Positions 25,030-34,112 of a DNA stretch of 64,000 bases are shown one piece after another. The notes beneath the pieces were generated by a model. The model was not told the DNA's origin, ran no database searches, and saw nothing but the letters and a program-made list of their open reading frames with translations. Positions within the stretch are counted from its first letter, which is position 1; each line of letters begins with the position of its first letter. The stretch is from an uncultured Campylobacter sp. (GTDB lineage: Bacteria; Campylobacterota; Campylobacteria; Campylobacterales; Campylobacteraceae): assembly GCF_963518785.1 (NCBI RefSeq), contig NZ_CAUQKJ010000002.1, positions 186,001 to 250,000 of the forward strand, given 5' to 3'. The position numbers and the translations under genes were made by a program.

Positions 25030-28000
25030 ATGTTTAGAAGATTCTCTCTCTCTCTCTATGTCTCGCTGCTCTTTTATGGCTCGCTTTACGCGGAAGAGCC
25101 GGCCAACTCACAAGAACTAGGAACTATCCAGGTAACGGGCAATGTCGATTCGCAAAGCGTAGCCGAGCAAAAGGTCGGCGAAACTAAAACTACCGCGCAG
25201 ACTATCAAGAAGCAGCAGATCACCGATAGCAGAGACTTGGTGCGATACCAAACCGGTATCACAGCGGTCGAGACGGGCAGATTCGGCGCTAGCGGATACG
25301 CCGTTCGGGGTGTGGACGAAAACCGCGTGGCTATCACAGTGGACGGACTTCGCCAAGCAGAGACCTTGAGCTCGCAGGGCTTTAAAGACCTCTTTGAGGG
25401 GTATGGAAATTTTAATAACACAAGAAACGGCGTAGAGATGGAAAATGTCAAAACGGCCAATATCACCAAAGGAGCCGACTCCATAAAAGCAGGAAGCGGC
25501 GCACTCGGCGGATCGGTTATGTTTGAAACTAAAGACGCTAGGGATTTCTTAACGGAAAAGAACTATCATTTCGGCTTTAAGCAGGGCTATCAAAGCGTCG
25601 ATAGTCAAAATTTTCACTCCTTCACCGGTGCGGCTAGATACGGCTGGTTTGATCTTTTGGTTATAAACACCGATAGACACGGTCATGAAAGGAAAAATTA
25701 TTTCTACGACATATATGATAGTAAAGAGGATAAACTTCACATAGGTAAAACTCGCGAAAAAGCAGACCCATATACCATAACCAAAAAAAGCACGCTCGTA
25801 AAGGTAGGGTTTCAGCCGGGCGATGAGAATAGATTTTCGGTCGCGATAGATGACTCGAAGCAAAATTCTGACGGCGAGGATCTTTCTTATACGTTAAGAA
25901 TGGGTAGCCGTCCAGATGCTTCGGAACGATATGGAAATAGGACAAACCACGATAGCTCTACCAGAAGAAATGTACAGCTCGGCTATGAAAATTTTAGCGA
26001 GACACCGCTTTGGGATCACGTTAAAATTTCATACTCAAAGCAGAGTATTAAAAACCGCGCGATAAACAGAGAGGGCTGCCAAGGAAGCGCCTGCCAGCAA
26101 ACACAAAATCCATCGGGAATGCATTTAGACTCGAGCTCCGGCACGCATAATCTAGTAGATAAAAATAATAGACCTATAAGCGTCGATCCTGGGGATGTAG
26201 CAGAGGAAGCTTATATCGTAAGAGATGGTTCGGGCAATGTACTTAGGCTCAACGACGATTATAAAGCACATCTTGGATCCGCAATTGACATGTGGGGAGA
26301 TGTTTATCATTCAACTTATGTAGATTGCTCCAAAATAGATTGCAATAAAAAATTTAAAGTATTAAAAGAAACATACGATGGGAATACTTGGAATTATAAT
26401 TATGAACTCGTAGAAAGAGAGATCGAAAAACATACCCTTGCCGACGGAAGAACTTACGGAACCATAAAAAGAGATTCTAGCGATGCAGACGATGGAACAA
26501 AATCCCATAAATTATCTTTTTTAACTCCGGGAACGGACGGCTATAATTCCATACAATATACCGATAGGACGCTGGATACCGAAACGCAACAATTAAATTT
26601 GGATTTTGAGAAAGAGCTTAGCCTATTTAACATCATCGATAATTCCATATCATACGGCGGACTTTTAGATAAGACCGATAAATCGATGACGAACAAAGAC
26701 GGGTTTTATGCAGGCGATTCACGATGGTGGGATAGTATATTTTTCGGTAATGTAAATAATGTGCCAAATCCAGATTGGCATATGAATGGCAATCTAAGAA
26801 GCAATACTACGGCGGTTAACACCTATCTGATCCCGGTACAAACTACGACTACGGCAAGCTATATCGGGGATGAAATTCAAATCACCAAATATGTAGGCTT
26901 TGATCTTGGCTACCGCTACGACAAGGTAAAGCATAAACCAAAATATACAGGCTATCCCGAAGTGCCCAGAGGCATCATAACCGGTCTATGGGTGCCGTAT
27001 CCTTATAATCCTTACGATGGAGTGCATGGCTATTACACTCCTTACGGAGAGGAAAATTATCAGCAAAATTTAAAATTTCTACTAAGAGAGAAGGAATACA
27101 AAAGCGGCTCATATAAACTAGGTCTAAATTTAGACCCACTGGATTGGATGAGAATACAGCTAAAAAGTTCTAAGGGTTTCCGCGCTCCGACATCGGATGA
27201 GGCGTATATGACCTTTAAGCATCCGGACTTTTCTATCCGTCCTAATATATTTTTAGAACCAGAAATCGCAAGGACAAAAGAGATCGCTCTTACCTTTTAT
27301 AGCGAGAGAAGCCACATAACTTTTGATGTTTTTAAGACGGATTATAAAAATTTTATCGATCTTGAATTTTTGGGAAATTTACAAGTCGTAGATCAGCAGA
27401 TACCGTATCCGTTTTATCAAAACGTAAACCGAGATAGCGCCAAAGTGCATGGATTTGAGATAAATACCCATCTGGAGCTCGGCGATGTATCGGAGAGCCT
27501 GGAGGGATTTAGACTGGGATATAAATACAGCAGACAAAAGGGCAGAATGTCGTGCGCCAGCAACGGCTCAAACGCCAATGATTCAAACTCCGGATGCAGT
27601 AAGGGCGAAGAGGTACCGATGAATGCGATCCAACCGCCTACTTCCGTTTATAATATCGGCTATTCTACGCCCGGCGACAAATATGGCATTGATCTTTTCA
27701 TCACCGACGTAGGAGCCAAGAAACGCAAAGATACCTACAATATGTATTGGAAAAGCCAAGTCGAAAGAACGGATCCGTATTGGGGACATATCGATGCTTC
27801 TATAGTAAACGGAGAGCCCGTAACCGATAATACCAAAGGTTGGCGAAGCGGCGATTATACGGTAGTGGACGTTATCGCTTATGCTAAGCCGCAAAAAAAT
27901 TTTAACTTTAGTCTAGGAGTTTACAACCTAACCAATGCCAAATATATCACTTGGGATAGCGCGCGCTCGATCAGGGCTTTTGGAACGGTCAATATGATCG

Positions 28001-28080
28001 ATCAAGCGACGGGTGCGGGCATAGGCAGGTTTTACGCGCCACGTAGAAATTTTAGATTTAACTGGGAGGTAACGTTTTAG
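25030..28080 (+). CDS. TonB-dependent receptor of the haemoglobin/transferrin/lactoferrin family
   Basis: This 1016-residue outer-membrane protein has a signal peptide of about 21 residues and a TonB-box-like start (LGTIQVTG). The plug has RDLVRYQTGITAVETGR, YAVRGVDENRVAITVDGLRQ and ITKGADSIKAGSGALGGSV (about 70-165), and a 22-strand-type barrel ends in an aromatic FNWEVTF. The plug resembles TbpA, LbpA and HpuB rather than siderophore receptors, so the ligand is probably a host haem or iron protein. Large loops at about 330-520 are AT-rich. Seven TC repeats lie in codons 5-9. No tonB-exbBD genes are in the window. Confidence 0.9.
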   Translation: MFRRFSLSLYVSLLFYGSLYAEEPANSQELGTIQVTGNVDSQSVAEQKVGETKTTAQTIKKQQITDSRDLVRYQTGITAVETGRFGASGYAVRGVDENRVAITVDGLRQAETLSSQGFKDLFEGYGNFNNTRNGVEMENVKTANITKGADSIKAGSGALGGSVMFETKDARDFLTEKNYHFGFKQGYQSVDSQNFHSFTGAARYGWFDLLVINTDRHGHERKNYFYDIYDSKEDKLHIGKTREKADPYTITKKSTLVKVGFQPGDENRFSVAIDDSKQNSDGEDLSYTLRMGSRPDASERYGNRTNHDSSTRRNVQLGYENFSETPLWDHVKISYSKQSIKNRAINREGCQGSACQQTQNPSGMHLDSSSGTHNLVDKNNRPISVDPGDVAEEAYIVRDGSGNVLRLNDDYKAHLGSAIDMWGDVYHSTYVDCSKIDCNKKFKVLKETYDGNTWNYNYELVEREIEKHTLADGRTYGTIKRDSSDADDGTKSHKLSFLTPGTDGYNSIQYTDRTLDTETQQLNLDFEKELSLFNIIDNSISYGGLLDKTDKSMTNKDGFYAGDSRWWDSIFFGNVNNVPNPDWHMNGNLRSNTTAVNTYLIPVQTTTTASYIGDEIQITKYVGFDLGYRYDKVKHKPKYTGYPEVPRGIITGLWVPYPYNPYDGVHGYYTPYGEENYQQNLKFLLREKEYKSGSYKLGLNLDPLDWMRIQLKSSKGFRAPTSDEAYMTFKHPDFSIRPNIFLEPEIARTKEIALTFYSERSHITFDVFKTDYKNFIDLEFLGNLQVVDQQIPYPFYQNVNRDSAKVHGFEINTHLELGDVSESLEGFRLGYKYSRQKGRMSCASNGSNANDSNSGCSKGEEVPMNAIQPPTSVYNIGYSTPGDKYGIDLFITDVGAKKRKDTYNMYWKSQVERTDPYWGHIDASIVNGEPVTDNTKGWRSGDYTVVDVIAYAKPQKNFNFSLGVYNLTNAKYITWDSARSIRAFGTVNMIDQATGAGIGRFYAPRRNFRFNWEVTF
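25043..25057 (+). repeat. (TC)7 dinucleotide tract in the receptor signal peptide
   Basis: Seven TC units plus T lie 13 bases after the start codon and encode FSLSLY. Loss of one unit would bring TAA at 25185-25187 into frame, and gain of one unit TAG at 25118-25120. Either change would end translation early. In this sequence the gene is in the ON frame. Confidence 0.85.
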
Positions 28081-28912
28081 GTCGGCCTCTCTTAAATCGG
28101 TTGCCTAAGCACCGGCGCGAAGCGCGATTAAAATTTTATCAGAATTTTTGGCTCAAGCAAGTTTGGCTTGTTTGAGCTTCCGTAGCTTTAAAATAAACGG
28201 GAAACGATCAGAAAACTTAGAGGCGATTTTGCAAAACGTAATTTGCAATTTAGTAGTGCATAAAAATTTATAACGCGATGTGAATTCTGACTGGCAAAAT
28301 TTGAAACGACGTAATTATGAAATTCCGCGCAGTGTATTTGTGCAGCAGAGTAGCGCTATTTTCTTACTTTTATGAAAAAGTTTACGCCACAACGCGCGCT
28401 TTGATAAATTTTACGCGCGCAACATCCGCGCCATGCACTAAAACATACACATTTAAATTTAAGATCATAAAATTTAAAAATCGCCGAATGTCAAATTTGT
28501 AAGCCGTAAATTTAAATATAGAATTCAAATACTATCGCGCGCAGATACGAGCTATTGCGATCTTTAGTAAAATTTGCCCTTTAAATTTACGCGCAGTTTT
28601 TGCCGTGTATAAATTTTAATGCAATTTTGGAAGTATTTCTTAGACGTATTTGCTAGGCGAATTTAAGCACAAATCCAGCGCAGTGCAACTTTGCTTGCGT
28701 AAAATTTTAACGCGAGCAAAGCCGATTAAATTTGACCTCGAAATTTTAACGAGGCTTTAGCGCACAAGTCTCGTTTTGTTCTAGCGATACGAATTTCAGC
28801 CAAAAGTCACTGCTCGTAAAAATCAAAATTTATTAAATTCGCGTTTGAGCTAAAATTTTACAAAATTTTAAAGCTAGCGTAGACCAAATTTCAATTCGCC
28901 TAAAAACAAATT
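28081..28912. other. Spacer between the TonB receptor gene and ychF
   Basis: No gene is supported. The two genes converge here. Apart from a hairpin at 28151-28177 the region consists of AAATTT words mixed with GC-rich segments with irregular spacing. Confidence 0.55.
28151..28177 (+). terminator. Probable terminator hairpin of the TonB receptor gene
   Basis: GCTCAAGCAAG and CTTGTTTGAGC pair over 11 positions (one G-T pair) around a five-base loop, 71 bases after the stop codon. The following T-run is poor. A similar arm (CTTGTTTGAGC) recurs alone near 36049. Confidence 0.5.
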
Positions 28913-30016
28913 TTAAACATTAAATCTAAAGTGCATCACGTCGCCGTCTTGCACGACGTAGTCCTTGCCCTCAAGGCGCATCTTGCCCGCTTCTTTCGCC
29001 CTACTCTCGCCGCTGCACGCGATGAAATCATCAAATCCGATCACCTCGGCTCTGATAAATCCTCGCTCAAAGTCGTTGTGGATCACGCTCGCGGCTTTTG
29101 GAGCCTTCCAGCCCTTCGTGATCGTCCACGCGCGCACCTCCATCTCGCCCGCGGTAAAGTAGCTGATGAGGCTGAGCTTTGCGAAGGATCGCTTGATGAT
29201 GAGCTCCAGCCCGCTTTGCTGCGCGCCCAGGCTTTGCAGCATCTCGTGCGTCTCTTCGTCGCTTAAGCCTATGAGCTCCTCTTCGATCTTGGCGCAGAGC
29301 TTGATCACCTCGGCGCCGCGAGCATTTGCATATTCTCTTACGCGCGCGACATATTCGTTATCCTGCGCGATGCCGTCCTCGTCCACATTGGCGCCGTAGA
29401 TTACGTCCTTGGCGCTAAGCAGGCGCAGCTCGCGATTTAAAGCGACGTAGCTTTCGTCCTCTTTGAGCGCAAAATTTGAAGCGGGCTTGCCGTCGTTTAG
29501 ATGCGCTAAAAGCTCGTTTGCTACGGCTAGCGCCTCTTTAGCGCCCTTTTGATTTGCTTTGGCTTCCTTGCCGAGACGCTCGATCTTGCGGCCAAGCTGC
29601 TCGATGTCCGCTAAAATCAGCTCAGTTTCGATGATCTCGATATCGCGGATGGGATCGACGCAGCCTTCGACGTGGGTTATGTCGCCGCTTTCGAAGCAGC
29701 GCACGATATGCAGGATAATCTCGCACTCGCGGATATTTGAAAGAAATTTATTCCCCAACCCCTCGCCCTTGCTAGCTCCGCGCACGAGGCCCGCGATATC
29801 GACAAACTCGATGGTCGAATGCACGATGCGACCGGGCTTAACGATCTGTGCTAGCTTACCAAGCCTGGCATCGGGCACGGGCACGACCGCTTTATTGGGC
29901 TCGATCGTGCAGAATGGATAGTTCTGCGCCTGCGCGTTTTGCGCGCCGCTAAGTGCATTAAAAGTGGTGGATTTACCGACGTTCGGAAGCCCTACGATCC
30001 CTACTGAAAGCCCCAT
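28913..30016 (-). CDS. ychF: Redox-regulated ATPase YchF (Obg family)
   Basis: YchF is a cytosolic P-loop protein of the Obg group that prefers ATP and binds ribosomes. The 367-residue protein has the G1 loop GLPNVGKST (8-16), the DIAGLVRGASKGEGLGN switch region (about 73-90) and the GANVDEDG variant at the base-specificity site, where usual GTPases have NKxD. The C-terminal TGS domain is visible from YFTAGEMEVRAWTI to MHFRFNV. The ATG follows the pepA stop directly, so the two genes are coupled. This gene ends the folD-to-ychF cluster. Confidence 0.95.
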   Translation of the reverse strand: MGLSVGIVGLPNVGKSTTFNALSGAQNAQAQNYPFCTIEPNKAVVPVPDARLGKLAQIVKPGRIVHSTIEFVDIAGLVRGASKGEGLGNKFLSNIRECEIILHIVRCFESGDITHVEGCVDPIRDIEIIETELILADIEQLGRKIERLGKEAKANQKGAKEALAVANELLAHLNDGKPASNFALKEDESYVALNRELRLLSAKDVIYGANVDEDGIAQDNEYVARVREYANARGAEVIKLCAKIEEELIGLSDEETHEMLQSLGAQQSGLELIIKRSFAKLSLISYFTAGEMEVRAWTITKGWKAPKAASVIHNDFERGFIRAEVIGFDDFIACSGESRAKEAGKMRLEGKDYVVQDGDVMHFRFNV

Positions 30017-31477
30017 CTACGCGTCCTTTAGCTCTTTGGCTAGAGCCTGCAAGAAATATAAGTTTGCTCTCACGCCCGCGCCAGTCGCGCCCGCTGCGTA
30101 ATAGCCCCACGCCTTTTCCAGATACGCAGGCCCTGCGATATCAAGGTGCAGCCACTTGTCTTTATACTCGTCTTTTATAAATTTATCCAAAAACAGCCCT
30201 GCAGTTATCGCGCCGCCGTATCTACTGGAAGCGCAGTTGGAGACGTCTGCAATACTGCTTTTAATTAGCTCGCGCAGATAATCGTTAAATTCCAAAATGC
30301 TAAATAGCTCGCCGCTGCAGCCGCTAAGATCTTTAAATTTACGCTTTAGCTCCTCGCTGTTTCCCATGATGCCACTAGTGTATTCGCCTAGCCCCACGAC
30401 GCAAGCGCCGGTTAGCGTCGCCATATCGATTAGCAGATCGGGGGCAAGATCCTGCGCGTAGCTTAGGCAGTCGGCAAGCACGAGCCGCCCCTCCGCGTCG
30501 GTGTTTCGCACCTCGATACTCACGCCGCTGCGGCTAAGTAGCACGTCGTCGGGTTTATACGAATCGCCGCCGATCATATTTTCAGTAGCGCCGATAACCG
30601 CGTGTATCTCAAACGGTAACTCAAGCTCGGCAGCGCCCTTGATGATACCCATCGCAGCAAGTGCGCCGCTTTTATCGCTTTTCATCGTAAGCATATAATC
30701 GGCAGGCTTTAAGCTTAGCCCGCCGCTGTCGTAAGTAAGCCCTTTGCCCACGAAAACGATGCGCTTTAGGCAGCGCTGCGGCTTATAGATCAGATGAATG
30801 AGGCGCGGCGGATGAGCGCTGGAGCGATTGACCGCCAAAAACGCATTCATATTCTGCTCGCGCAAAAAATCCTCGTCGTAAATTTTAACGCTCACGTCGT
30901 CGTAGTTAGACGCCAAAATTTCAGCCTCGCTCGCCATCTTTTCGGGCGTGTAAATTTCAGGGATCTCATTGACGCCGTCGCGCGCAAAATTTGCGGCGTT
31001 TGCCATCACGATGCCCTGCTGCACGCCGCAGTTCATCTTTTGCACATCGGGGCTACCGCCGCCGTACTCCTGCGTAGAGATTAAAATTTCATTCAAGCCG
31101 GAGCTTTTTTTATCGCTTTTGTATTTATTAAACTCATAGCCGCCCAAAAGCACGCCCTCGACCATCGCCATCGTGCTTCTGCGGTCGCAGCCGCATTTGT
31201 AAAAGGCGATTTTAAAATTTTTAATCGCGTAGCCCTTAAGCGCGTTGTATGCGCTCGCAAGCGCTGCTCGCAGCCTATCGAAGCTAAGCTCTTTGATCCC
31301 CACGTACAGCCGTCCGCTCTCGGCAAGCAGCAGATTGCCCTCGCCTTTGTAATTAAAAAGCGCAAACTTATCCGTGTCTTTAATAAATTCGTGATTTAAA
31401 TTTTTATCCACAACTAAAATAACTTCAAAATCCGCCTCTATCTCGTTAATTTTACGATCTAGCAGTTTTACTTTCAT
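30017..31477 (-). CDS. pepA: Leucyl aminopeptidase (M17)
   Basis: The 486-residue cytosolic metallopeptidase removes N-terminal residues from peptides. The M17 signature NTDAEGRLVLAD lies near residues 325-336. The metal ligands sit in VGKGLTYDSGGLSLK and KSDKSGA, and the SSRYGGAITAGLFL region completes the active site. The start overlaps the end of dedA by 26 bases and has its ribosome site (AAAGGAAC) inside that gene. It abuts ychF downstream. Confidence 0.95.
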   Translation of the reverse strand: MKVKLLDRKINEIEADFEVILVVDKNLNHEFIKDTDKFALFNYKGEGNLLLAESGRLYVGIKELSFDRLRAALASAYNALKGYAIKNFKIAFYKCGCDRRSTMAMVEGVLLGGYEFNKYKSDKKSSGLNEILISTQEYGGGSPDVQKMNCGVQQGIVMANAANFARDGVNEIPEIYTPEKMASEAEILASNYDDVSVKIYDEDFLREQNMNAFLAVNRSSAHPPRLIHLIYKPQRCLKRIVFVGKGLTYDSGGLSLKPADYMLTMKSDKSGALAAMGIIKGAAELELPFEIHAVIGATENMIGGDSYKPDDVLLSRSGVSIEVRNTDAEGRLVLADCLSYAQDLAPDLLIDMATLTGACVVGLGEYTSGIMGNSEELKRKFKDLSGCSGELFSILEFNDYLRELIKSSIADVSNCASSRYGGAITAGLFLDKFIKDEYKDKWLHLDIAGPAYLEKAWGYYAAGATGAGVRANLYFLQALAKELKDA

Positions 31478-32069
31478 CTCGTTCCTTTCGTGAGTTCATA
31501 AAGTGATTTTCCATACGTTTAAATAACCTAAAAAATAGATATAAAATCCCGCCTATGATAGGTATCGCAAAATACCAGTGTTGCTCGATTAGCCGCAGCC
31601 CGCTCCAGATCTCCTCGCCGAAATACCACGCCAAAACCATCGTCGCACCCGACCAGCACCAAGCGCTAAAAAGATTGATAATCGCAAATTTCTTTGCGCT
31701 GTAGCGAGTGATGCCGATACTCATCGGGATGATGACGCGGAAGCCATACATATAGCGCTGCATTAAAATTATCGGCCAGCCGTAGCGTTGCAAAAGTAGG
31801 TGCGCGATCGCAAATTTTCGGCGCTGCGCCGCGAGCTTTTTACTGATATATTTTTTGTTGTAGCGACCGATATAAAAATAAAACTGATCGCCGCAAAACG
31901 CCCCAAGGCCCGCGACAAAGATACCTAGCGGCAAATTTATATGTCCCTCGTGCGCCATTATGCCGCCTAAAATCAGCGCGATTTCGCCTTCTAAAATGCA
32001 CCAAACGAAAAGCACGATATAGGCGTATTGGTGGTATTCTTGCAGTAAATTTTTAAGTAGCTCTTCCAA
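31452..32069 (-). CDS. dedA: DedA-family membrane protein
   Basis: DedA proteins are inner-membrane proteins linked to undecaprenyl-phosphate or phospholipid flipping. The 206-residue product has the family pattern ILEGEIALILGGIMAHEG, GAFCGDQFYFYIGR and RYMYGFRVIIPMSIG, and a last membrane helix (YFAIPIIGGILYLFF). I choose the TTG at 32069, two bases after the apt stop with GAGG upstream. Longer in-frame starts would lie inside apt and give an unlikely basic leader. The 3' end overlaps pepA. Confidence 0.88.
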   Translation of the reverse strand: MEELLKNLLQEYHQYAYIVLFVWCILEGEIALILGGIMAHEGHINLPLGIFVAGLGAFCGDQFYFYIGRYNKKYISKKLAAQRRKFAIAHLLLQRYGWPIILMQRYMYGFRVIIPMSIGITRYSAKKFAIINLFSAWCWSGATMVLAWYFGEEIWSGLRLIEQHWYFAIPIIGGILYLFFRLFKRMENHFMNSRKERDESKTARS

Positions 32070-32071
32070 AA

Positions 32072-32620
32072 TTACGCCTCTAAAACGCAATAAACGTTTG
32101 TGCGACGCGAAAACTCGCCTAGATCGTTTAACTCGCGCAAATTTAATAAAAAGCACGCCTCGACGCACTTAGCCTGCGTCTGCGCGATGAGATCTAATGC
32201 CGCCCGTGCGGTGCCTCCGGTGGCGATAAGATCGTCGATTAGCAGCACCTTGGCATCCTGCACGCCGGAGAATGCATCCACATGCATCTCGACTTGATCG
32301 AAGCCATATTCAAGGCTGTATTTTTGCGAAATCGTGATATAAGGAAGCTTCTTTGGCTTTCTAATTGGCACAAAAGCTACTCTCAACCTCGCAGCAAGTG
32401 CCGCTGCAAAAATAAATCCGCGACTTTCTATGCCTACTATGTAATCAAGTCCGTAATCGGCATAGCGCTCGGCTAGATGATCAAGTAGGAAATTAAACGC
32501 CTCGCGATCGCCTACGAGCGTCGTGATATCGTAAAACAAAATACCGGGCTTTGGGAAGTCACGCACGGTGCGGATCGAGCGAAATAAATAGCTTTTTTGC
32601 TCGCTGCTTAGGCTTTTCAT
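32072..32620 (-). CDS. apt: Adenine phosphoribosyltransferase
   Basis: Apt salvages adenine to AMP using PRPP. The 182-residue protein has the PRPP-binding motif VLLIDDLIATGGTA near residues 125-138, the flexible-loop region KPKKLPYITISQKYSLEYG and the ESRGFIFAAALA segment. Its ATG overlaps the stop of the upstream 80-residue gene (ATGA). It is part of the tightly packed minus-strand run from folD to ychF. Confidence 0.96.
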   Translation of the reverse strand: MKSLSSEQKSYLFRSIRTVRDFPKPGILFYDITTLVGDREAFNFLLDHLAERYADYGLDYIVGIESRGFIFAAALAARLRVAFVPIRKPKKLPYITISQKYSLEYGFDQVEMHVDAFSGVQDAKVLLIDDLIATGGTARAALDLIAQTQAKCVEACFLLNLRELNDLGEFSRRTNVYCVLEA

Positions 32621-32859
32621 AGCTTACCTCTTTTCAATCTTGCGTTTTGGATTTTTAAGCTGCAGTTTTCGCTCTCCTCGTTTTGCAGGGCTTCAATGCC
32701 GAAGCGAAGGGCAGTTTTAAGCTTTTCGTTATCGCTTTTAAGCTTTGAAATTTTCTGCTCGCTTTTACGAAGAAGGGCGTAAATTTTAGAATTTTTTCGG
32801 ATCGATAGAATAAGTAGCACTGCAAAAAATAGCGCTAAAACACCCAATGCTACGCTCAT
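32617..32859 (-). CDS. Small membrane-anchored coiled-coil protein
   Basis: The product is 80 residues: an N-terminal membrane helix (about 3-20, ALGVLALFFAVLLILSI) followed by a charged helix with heptad-like spacing (SEQKISKLKSDNEKLKTAL). Function is unknown. Its ATG overlaps the rpiB stop and its stop overlaps the apt ATG, both as ATGA, which makes it a genuine coupled gene despite the small size. Confidence 0.75.
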   Translation of the reverse strand: MSVALGVLALFFAVLLILSIRKNSKIYALLRKSEQKISKLKSDNEKLKTALRFGIEALQNEESENCSLKIQNARLKRGKL

Positions 32860-34103
32860 TGCTCGCCTCCTTCATTTTGATTTACAAAGCGCATAGTATC
32901 GGAGGTTGCGCTAAAATAGGCAGAATTTAAGCTTTTAAAATACGCACTAGAAAGATTTGCTTCCTTTAAATTTACGCTCGTAATAGCAAAATTCGCATCT
33001 TTTAAACCCGTACTAGCACAATTCATGCTTTTTGGCTTAACGCTCATGCAAATGGAATTTATAATTGCTGGGTTCAAACCGACAAAATCTTTGCGGCTAG
33101 CTTTTTGAGTGAAATTTTTCTCGCAAACGCTCTCGCGCGTAAAATTTAACGTAGAATTTGCGCTAGTGGAATTTTTACCCAATGGATTTTTCTCATCAAA
33201 GATTATCTTTGCGTGCGCAGAATTTAAATTTATATGACGTGCACCGCAAAAGCCTATCAAGGAATTCTCGCCGGTAAAGAAGGAATTTTTATCGTTAAAG
33301 CTCCGCGCAAAATTTGATGCAGAATTTGTGCCAATGGGATTTTTGCAAGAAGGGATTTCGCTTGCGAAGCTTAATTTGGAATTTCGTCCGTTTAAATTAG
33401 CGCCACAGCTTTGTTCCGTAAAATTTTGAGCGAAATTCTGAATGAAATTCTCCCCATCAAATCCAAGCATGAAATTCGCACTGCCGCAAGCACCTAGCTT
33501 TGCGACGCGCTTAATGTGCCTACCGCCCGCAAAATCGGTGCCGAAAAACGCCCTAATTATATCCTCAATCACTAGCGCGCCCATTAATCGCTCGCCGAAG
33601 GCTAGGACGTTGGCGTCGTTGTGCTCTCTAGCTAGTCTAGCGCTTGTCGCGTCATGACACAGCGCGCAGCGGATGTGAGCATGGCGGTTTGCGGCAATGC
33701 TGATGCCGATACCCGTACCGCAGATCAAAACGCCGTAAATGCCGTAGTCGGTAGAATTTAAAATTTTATCTTTGCTTGCATTAGGGCTTACGGCTGCATT
33801 TACGCTGGTAGTCATGCTTTCGCTAGCGTCAAAATTTTCATTTTTTTGGCTGCATTGTGCAGCATCGTTAAAATTTCCGCCATCGTTTTCTTTAAAATTT
33901 CCACTTCGCGCACAAGCTTTGCATTCGGCTAAAATTTTATCCGCCAACGTGTCCGCAAAATCGGGATAGTCCACGCTCGCTTCGGCACTATGCGTGCCAA
34001 GATCGACCGCTTCGTAACCTAAAGCGACGAGCGCTTTTTTGGCTTGCTCTTTGGCACGAAAGCCCGCGTGATCGCTCGCTATGAAAATTTTATTTATTTG
34101 CAT
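32856..34103 (-). CDS. rpiB: Ribose-5-phosphate isomerase B with a large insertion and a long repetitive tail
   Basis: RpiB interconverts ribose 5-phosphate and ribulose 5-phosphate. The catalytic core is intact: IASDHAGF (8-15), SVDYPDFA (43-50), ICGTGIGISIAANR with catalytic Cys128, LCHDATSARLAREHNDANVLAFG with His150, and GGRHIKRV (193-200). Usual RpiB proteins have about 150 residues; this one has 415. An insertion covers residues 61-118 and a tail residues 203-415. Both are rich in Asn, Ser, Phe and Lys with recurring NF and NS pairs (GENFIQNFAQNF), encoded by AATT-rich DNA. The reading frame is unbroken and the downstream gene overlaps its stop. Confidence 0.88.
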   Translation of the reverse strand: MQINKIFIASDHAGFRAKEQAKKALVALGYEAVDLGTHSAEASVDYPDFADTLADKILAECKACARSGNFKENDGGNFNDAAQCSQKNENFDASESMTTSVNAAVSPNASKDKILNSTDYGIYGVLICGTGIGISIAANRHAHIRCALCHDATSARLAREHNDANVLAFGERLMGALVIEDIIRAFFGTDFAGGRHIKRVAKLGACGSANFMLGFDGENFIQNFAQNFTEQSCGANLNGRNSKLSFASEIPSCKNPIGTNSASNFARSFNDKNSFFTGENSLIGFCGARHINLNSAHAKIIFDEKNPLGKNSTSANSTLNFTRESVCEKNFTQKASRKDFVGLNPAIINSICMSVKPKSMNCASTGLKDANFAITSVNLKEANLSSAYFKSLNSAYFSATSDTMRFVNQNEGGEQ

Positions 34104-34112
34104 TGCCGCTCC

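Noticed and set aside
28317..28502. 61-codon open frame after the TonB receptor gene
   Set aside because: Composition like the flanking spacer, no clear ribosome site and no recognisable domain.
32856..34103. Intein or inserted mobile element in rpiB or hemA
   Set aside because: The insertions lack intein splice motifs or endonuclease motifs and are low-complexity; no terminal inverted repeats are seen.
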